Below are positions 51,125-55,814 of a stretch of 55,814 nucleotides of DNA, in pieces. The notes below the pieces were generated by a model. It searched no databases and was not told where the DNA came from. It worked only from the letters and a program-made list of their open reading frames with translations. The stretch is from Opitutaceae bacterium. Lineage in GTDB: Bacteria; Verrucomicrobiota; Verrucomicrobiia; Opitutales; Opitutaceae. Positions within the stretch are counted from its first letter, which is position 1; the number at the start of each line of letters is the position of its first letter. A program made the translations under genes and the position numbers. The stretch is from contig JADJTK010000054.1 in the NCBI GenBank assembly GCA_016711225.1, positions 1-55,814 of the forward strand, written 5' to 3'.

Positions 51125-52420
51125 ATGCGCTCCCTCCTCACCGCCGCTCTCCTCGCCCTCCCCCCTCTCGCCCTCGCCCAAGGCTCGCTCACCCCGACCG
51201 GGGCGCCCGCCGCGTCCATGAAGTCGCTCGACCAGATCGAGGCGCGTACCCCCATCGGGGCGGTCGACGGCAGCAGCGGCACCCTCACGATCAAGCGTTC
51301 GGGCTCCTACGTGCTCTTGGGCAACGTAGCGGTCACCGCCGGCCCTGCCATCGCCATCTCGACCAGCAACGTCACCCTCGACCTCAACGGTTTCACCCTC
51401 TCGTCCACCGACGCCACTGCCGCCAGCGATGCCATCACCGTCAACGAACTCAGCGACGCGATTACCATCCGCAACGGCCATATCATGGGGGGTGGGACCA
51501 TCGACGAGAACGGCAACTTCGTCCCTGGCCCCGGCTTCGCCAGCGGTCTTTACGCCCCCAACAGCTCCGCATTTCTCCTCGAAAACATCACGGTGACAGG
51601 GGTGGGGCAAGCCGGCCTCTTCCTCGCCGCCTCCCACTCTGCCAACACGATACGCCACTGCGCGGTGACCCGTTGCGGCGGGGATGGACTCGCGGCCGAT
51701 GTCGTCGTCGACTCCTCCGCCATCGAGGTCTATAGCGGAATCCGCGCACTGCAGGTCGCCAATTGTCGCGCTGAATGTCACGGTTCAGGCTCCGGTATCG
51801 AAGCTGGCAACATCACAAATTCCACCGGCATTTCGGTCGAGGGCTCCGGCATCAGTGGCGAAACCGTGACCAACTGCGTGGGCGATTCCAACGAAGACCA
51901 CGGGATCGCCGCCACCACCGTCATCGGCAGCCGCGGCCTGAGCGGCAAGCGCTGCGGAATCTTGGCTACCACCGTCACCGACTGCGACGGCAGCAGTCGC
52001 ACAGGCCCCGGTATCTCGGCCACCCACACCTCCAACTCGCAAGGCTCCAGCGATTCCGACACCGGGCTGCTCTCCTACACCGCCATCAACTCCAGCGGTA
52101 ACAGCGGCTCCGGCACCGGACTGCATGCCTTCAACGACGCCTATCTCCCCGGCCGTCCCGGAACTGCGGAAAACTGCGGCGGCATCAGTGATTCCGGCGA
52201 CGGACTGATCGCCACCATCGCGATGAACTGCGTGGGCACCACCAACGCGGGCAACAAACACGGCATCCTGGTCGAGGGTACGGCCAACTCCTGCCGCGGC
52301 ACCAACACCGATCCGACAGGTGGCGCCGCCATCAAGGCCGCCATCGCCGTCGCCTGCACTGCGGCCGTCGGCCGGATCGATGTCACCACCCCCAACGGCA
52401 AGCAGCTCGGCACCCCCTGA
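51125..52420 (+). CDS. Secreted beta-solenoid protein 8
   Basis: A 431-residue paralogue, last of the array. Signal peptide MRSLLTAALLALPPLALA; module QGSLTPTGAPAASMKSLDQI then EARTPIGAV; first coil SGSYVLLGNVAVTAGPAIAI and SNVTLDLNGFTLSSTDATAA. Coils include TNSTGISVEGSGISGETVT, NCVGDSNEDHGIAATTVI and DCDGSSRTGPGISATHTS, so the N-C of the ladder is often N-S or D-C here. It ends GKQLGTP like copy 1. The start follows the heptamer run; the longer upstream frame is repeat sequence. Confidence 0.76.
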   Translation: MRSLLTAALLALPPLALAQGSLTPTGAPAASMKSLDQIEARTPIGAVDGSSGTLTIKRSGSYVLLGNVAVTAGPAIAISTSNVTLDLNGFTLSSTDATAASDAITVNELSDAITIRNGHIMGGGTIDENGNFVPGPGFASGLYAPNSSAFLLENITVTGVGQAGLFLAASHSANTIRHCAVTRCGGDGLAADVVVDSSAIEVYSGIRALQVANCRAECHGSGSGIEAGNITNSTGISVEGSGISGETVTNCVGDSNEDHGIAATTVIGSRGLSGKRCGILATTVTDCDGSSRTGPGISATHTSNSQGSSDSDTGLLSYTAINSSGNSGSGTGLHAFNDAYLPGRPGTAENCGGISDSGDGLIATIAMNCVGTTNAGNKHGILVEGTANSCRGTNTDPTGGAAIKAAIAVACTAAVGRIDVTTPNGKQLGTP

Positions 52421-52520
52421 CGGCATATCCGATTTCGGTTTGCGATTGTCGATTCCGCCCCTCCTCCACACGCACCAATCGTAAATCGGAAATCGAAAAC
52501 TCTCCATCCTCTGCCCCGCC
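52421..52520 (+). repeat. Heptamer repeats forming a hairpin at the end of the array
   Basis: TCCGATT/TCGGTTT/GCGATTG/TCGATTC (52428-52455) and CAATCGT/AAATCGG/AAATCGA/AAAC (52476-52500) are roughly reverse complements, so the 3' end of the last gene's transcript can fold. It could act as a terminator before the sigma factor gene. Confidence 0.75.
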
Positions 52521-52606
52521 GGGTTTTCGCCTGACTTCAACCCAAGCGCCTCGCAGGCTGGCCGCGTTTCCTTCGCCCGCCCGTCTCCTGCAAAACCACC
52601 GGCGCC

Positions 52607-53356
52607 ATGCCCGAGGACCGCACCGACTCCAACGAGCCGCCCACCGGCGGTGCGCTATTCGCACCCACCCAGTGGAGTGTCGTCCTCGGAGCCCGCAGCG
52701 ATTCGGCCACGCGCGGCCCGGCGCTGGAGCGCCTCTGCTCGACCTACTGGCTCCCTGTCTACGGCTACCTGCGCCGCCGCGGCCACTCCGGCACCGACTC
52801 GGAGGACCTCACCCAAGGCTTCTTCGCCTACCTGCTCGCGAGCGACTTCCTCGAACGCCCTGATGCCGCCAAAGGCCGTTTCCGCGGCTACCTCATCGGC
52901 GCACTCAAACATTTCCTCAGCGGCCACTTTGAGCGCCAATCCGCCCAGAAGCGCGGCGGTGGCGTCCAGTTCATCGACTGGTCCGGCATCGATGCCGAGC
53001 GCGAGTTTGGCTCCCTTGGCTCCACCCAGCTCGACCCGAGCGAGGCCTATGATTCCAGCTGGGCGCTGGTGGTGTTCGCCAACGCCCTACGCCGCCTCGG
53101 CGAGGAGCAGGCCGCCGCCGGCAAGACCCCGCTCTTCGCCAAGCTCAAGCGCTACCTCAGCAGCCCCGCCGGCGCGGGCGATTACGACCGCTCCGCGCGC
53201 GAGCTCGGCCTGAGCCGTTCGCATGTCGCCGTCTCCGTCCACCGGCTCAACACCCGCTACCGCGAACTCATCCTGCTCGAGATCGGCTCCACCGTGCAGG
53301 ACCCGCAGGACGTGCAGGACGAAGTCCGCCACCTACTTCAGGCTCTCGCGCGCTGA
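52607..53356 (+). CDS. ECF-type RNA polymerase sigma factor linked to a kinase
   Basis: A 249-residue sigma-70-family protein. Sigma2 region: FAPTQWSVVLGARSDSATRG, LERLCSTYWLPVYGYLRRRG, DSEDLTQGFFAYLLASDFLE, RGYLIGALKHFLSGHFERQS. Sigma4 helix-turn-helix: YDRSARELGLSRSHVAVSVH then RLNTRYRELILLEI. The T-Q-W-S-V-V and E-D-L-T-Q-G-F-F text is what I recall for sigma factors beside Ser/Thr kinases in Verrucomicrobiota and Planctomycetota. It has no anti-sigma gene beside it; a kinase starts 67 bp downstream. Phosphorylation-dependent control is known for the EcfP/PknT pair of Vibrio, and is an inference here. Confidence 0.85.
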   Translation: MPEDRTDSNEPPTGGALFAPTQWSVVLGARSDSATRGPALERLCSTYWLPVYGYLRRRGHSGTDSEDLTQGFFAYLLASDFLERPDAAKGRFRGYLIGALKHFLSGHFERQSAQKRGGGVQFIDWSGIDAEREFGSLGSTQLDPSEAYDSSWALVVFANALRRLGEEQAAAGKTPLFAKLKRYLSSPAGAGDYDRSARELGLSRSHVAVSVHRLNTRYRELILLEIGSTVQDPQDVQDEVRHLLQALAR

Positions 53357-53423
53357 AATCTGCCGATCGTGTGAAATTCCCGGCGCCCGTTTCCCTAATC
53401 CGGAGGCGACCAAGCATCCCCAC

Positions 53424-55814
53424 ATGACTCCGCGTCCCGACTCCCTCTCAGTCTGCCCACGTTGCGGCAGCACCTCCGCCGAGCCGCTGGCCCAGGGCGG
53501 AGTCTGCCTGCGCTGCGCGGGGTTGCGCGCGCTCAGCTTCGGCGCTGCGGATCTCTCGGCCACGGAAACCGGCGAACGCATCGGTCCCTACGACGTCGTC
53601 GAGGAACTGGGCCGCGGCGGCATGGGCCGCGTCGTCGCCGCCTGCCAGCCGGGCCACGACCGCATCGTCGCCGTGAAGTCGATTCGCACCGGCGTCGACT
53701 CCGAGCTTGAGCTGCGCTTCCGCCGCGAGATCCAGACCCTCTCCCGCCTGCGCCACCCCAACATTGTCGCCATCCACGACAGCGGCCGCGCCGGCGACAG
53801 CCTCTACTTCTCGATGGATTACATCGAGGGCGGCGACCTCGCGGCGCGTCTGGACAGGCACGCCCTGCCTTGGGGCGAAGCTGTGCCACTCCTGCGCAAG
53901 GTCGCCCGCGCCCTCGTCTATCTACACGCGCAGGGCGTGCTCCACCGCGACCTCAAGCCCTCCAACATCCTGCTCGACGACGCCGAGCCCAAGCTCGCCG
54001 ACTTCGGCCTCGCCGCCCAGCTCGAGGCCGGCGATCTCACCGCGCTCACCCGCATCCTCGGTACGCCGCACTACCTTGCCCCGGAAGCGCTGCTCAAGGG
54101 CAGCACCGCCGCCACCGCCGCCGGCGACCTCTACAGCTTCGGCGTCGTGTTCTACGAGACGCTCACCGGCCGCACACCCTTCGCCGGCGCATCGCCCGAG
54201 GGCCTGCTCAACCTCGTGCAGACCGTGGAGCCCCCGGCCATCCGCCAACTGGTTCCCTCCGTCCCGCGCGACCTCGAGACGATCTGCCTCAAGTGCCTCG
54301 ACCGGGATCCATCGCGCCGCTACGCCACCGCTGCCGCCCTCGAGGAGGATCTCGCGAGCTTCCAGGACGGCCGCCCCATCCTCGCCCGACCGATCTCCCG
54401 CGCGGAACAGCTGGTGCGCTGGACCCGCCGGCGGCCCGAGCTGGCTGCGATCTGGATGCTGGTCTTCGTCGTCGCCGCGGGTGCGACCACCGCCGCCGTG
54501 CGCATCGCCCGCGAGCAAACCCGCACCGCCGCCGCCCTCGCCGAGGCCAACGCCGCCAACGCCCTCGCCCGCGAACGCCTCCGCACCGCCCACCTCGCCG
54601 AGGCGCGGGCCGTGATCCACACCACCGCCCCTGGCCGCCGCGCCCAGGCGCTCGCCGCCCTCACCGAAGCCGCAGCGGTCCGACCCGGCCTCGACTTGCG
54701 CGACGCCGCGCTCGCCGCCCTCACCACCGTCGACCTTGATCCGGTGGATACTTGGAACCTCCAGACTTCGGACCCAGCCGACACCGTGCTCTCAGCCAAC
54801 GGAACAGTCGCGGCGCTTCGTCTCCGGTTTCCTACCATCGAAGGCACGGACAAACACACCATGCTGTTGCGGGAGCGGGGCCGCGATGAACCGCTCGGCG
54901 AGATCACCACGCCGGCCCCGATCCTGGGCCCCCTATCGCTCGACACCGAGGGCAACCTGCTCGCGGTCCGGCTGGAAGACGCCACCCTGCGCATCTGGTC
55001 CACCCGGCCGCTCTCGCCGGTTTGCACGTTGGAGAAACTCTCGATTTCCGGCCCGTTGGCGCGCGACGATCAGAACGCCGACTACGCGCTCAGCCCCTCT
55101 GGCCGCTCGCTCGCAATCGGGCATCCGGGGGGCGGCGTGGACCTCGTCGCCCTGCCCCAGGGCAACGTAATCGCGACCTGGGCGAGCCCTCAGATCGCGC
55201 AGACACTCCGGTACTCGCCCGACGGGCGCTGGATCGCGGTTGGGCGGGTCGAAGATCCTTCCTGCCGAACTGTCGCCCTCCTTGATGGACAAGACGCCCG
55301 GCAGGTCGGCACTCTGGAGGTCCTCGCCAATTTGGGCTGGTGGACCACCGACAGCCGTAAGATCGGGCTCATCACCGCCGACAACGGCTGCACCTGGTTC
55401 ACTGTGCCGGATTGCCGCCGCACGGTGCGCACCAATCTCCCCCCCGCCCACACCGACGTGGCCACGATGCTCGCCGCCGGCGACCTGCTGGCGTATCACC
55501 CTCCGGGTACCGCGCTGCATCTCCTCGACAGCACAACCGGGCGCACCGAACTGATCCTTCCCTTTGTCGGATCGAGTAGCGGCATGGCCATTCGCCAAGG
55601 CACCGAACTCCTCACTTCCTCCATCACCAACGTTATCACGAATTGGAAACCGACTCCACGCCCGGGTTGGCGGATCATACCCGCCGCAAATCCGCCCTCG
55701 ACCGGTTACGGGACCGGCGCTCACGCACTGGACGCCAGCGCCGATCGCCGCTGGATCGTAGTCGCCGACGGCACCCACTTCGTCGTCCACGACGTCGCCT
55801 CCGGACGCACTGCC
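53424..55814 (+). CDS. Membrane Ser/Thr protein kinase with WD40-like C-terminus (cut by window end)
   Basis: 797 codons are visible and the frame is open at the end of the window. An N-terminal zinc ribbon (CPRCGS...CLRCAG, residues 11-34) leads to a complete Hanks-type kinase domain: glycine loop ELGRGGMGRVVAA, Lys85 (VAVKSI), HRDLKPSN (Asp176), DFGLA (Asp193), GTPHYLAPEAL and DLYSFGVVFYE. A membrane helix (about 340-362; LAAIWMLVFVVAAGATTAAV) follows, then an outside part with repeat pieces like LRYSPDGRWIAVGRVED and ALSPSGRSLAIGHPGG, which suggest a propeller sensor. It follows the sigma gene in the same direction and probably shares its transcript. Confidence 0.9.
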   Translation, partial: MTPRPDSLSVCPRCGSTSAEPLAQGGVCLRCAGLRALSFGAADLSATETGERIGPYDVVEELGRGGMGRVVAACQPGHDRIVAVKSIRTGVDSELELRFRREIQTLSRLRHPNIVAIHDSGRAGDSLYFSMDYIEGGDLAARLDRHALPWGEAVPLLRKVARALVYLHAQGVLHRDLKPSNILLDDAEPKLADFGLAAQLEAGDLTALTRILGTPHYLAPEALLKGSTAATAAGDLYSFGVVFYETLTGRTPFAGASPEGLLNLVQTVEPPAIRQLVPSVPRDLETICLKCLDRDPSRRYATAAALEEDLASFQDGRPILARPISRAEQLVRWTRRRPELAAIWMLVFVVAAGATTAAVRIAREQTRTAAALAEANAANALARERLRTAHLAEARAVIHTTAPGRRAQALAALTEAAAVRPGLDLRDAALAALTTVDLDPVDTWNLQTSDPADTVLSANGTVAALRLRFPTIEGTDKHTMLLRERGRDEPLGEITTPAPILGPLSLDTEGNLLAVRLEDATLRIWSTRPLSPVCTLEKLSISGPLARDDQNADYALSPSGRSLAIGHPGGGVDLVALPQGNVIATWASPQIAQTLRYSPDGRWIAVGRVEDPSCRTVALLDGQDARQVGTLEVLANLGWWTTDSRKIGLITADNGCTWFTVPDCRRTVRTNLPPAHTDVATMLAAGDLLAYHPPGTALHLLDSTTGRTELILPFVGSSSGMAIRQGTELLTSSITNVITNWKPTPRPGWRIIPAANPPSTGYGTGAHALDASADRRWIVVADGTHFVVHDVASGRTA

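Overview
This 55.8 kb, high-GC window looks like the chromosome of a verrucomicrobial bacterium, most likely Opitutaceae. That placement is an inference from remembered family patterns: a sigma factor next to a Ser/Thr kinase, a PEP-CTERM remnant, a TPR-ExbB-ExbD operon, and secreted proteins carrying an AQG...TMKSL N-terminus. It was not tested by a search. Most starts, including those of ribosomal protein genes, lack a clear Shine-Dalgarno sequence.

Layout. 0-3.1 kb: broken reading frames (BLUF photoreceptor remnant, PEP-CTERM protein remnant, prmC with at least four frameshifts), either decay or poor sequence. 3.5-14.3 kb: intact housekeeping genes (FMN-binding PNPOx-like protein, prfA, HAD hydrolase, lysozyme-like protein, xerD, infA, tadA, sodA, tolB, mrp, a DUF59 protein, a small conserved-looking protein, tRNA-Leu). 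14.3-27.1 kb: the classic transcription/translation block on the minus strand, transcribed tRNA-Thr, tuf, tRNA-Trp, secE, nusG, rplK, rplA, rplJ, rplL, rpoB, rpoC. 27.2-31.9 kb: a minus-strand operon of a large TPR protein, ExbB, ExbD and a single-TM protein with a frameshift. 32.1-37.2 kb: a 62-residue ORF, DUF3016 protein, S41 protease lipoprotein, guanine deaminase and a frameshifted TonB-dependent receptor.

37.6-52.4 kb is the unusual part: eleven consecutive plus-strand genes for secreted repeat proteins. Eight are beta-solenoid paralogues with a shared N-terminal module, a disaccharide-lyase-like 'NVTLDLNGFT' first coil, cysteine-bearing coils of about 18 residues and a short conserved C-terminus (K-Y/Q/F-L-x-P). 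Two are proteins with Y-x-YGAN-x-GWI repeats, and one is a seven-repeat propeller-like protein that shares the beta-solenoid N-terminus. The spacers between these genes are built from degenerate 7-bp tandem repeats: purine-rich GCAGAAN units after stops, mixed RTYAYYN units in the middle, and pyrimidine-rich CTTCTGN units right before starts. The same repeats occur upstream of prmC, so they are not confined to the cluster.

52.6 kb to the end: an ECF-type sigma factor and a membrane Ser/Thr kinase with an N-terminal zinc ribbon and a C-terminal WD40-like sensor part, cut by the window end. Their position directly downstream of the secreted-protein array suggests, but does not prove, that they regulate it.

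Other points of interest are an RpoC that lacks three of the four cysteines of the second zinc site, and an Mrp ATPase without its CxxC motif next to a separate DUF59 protein.
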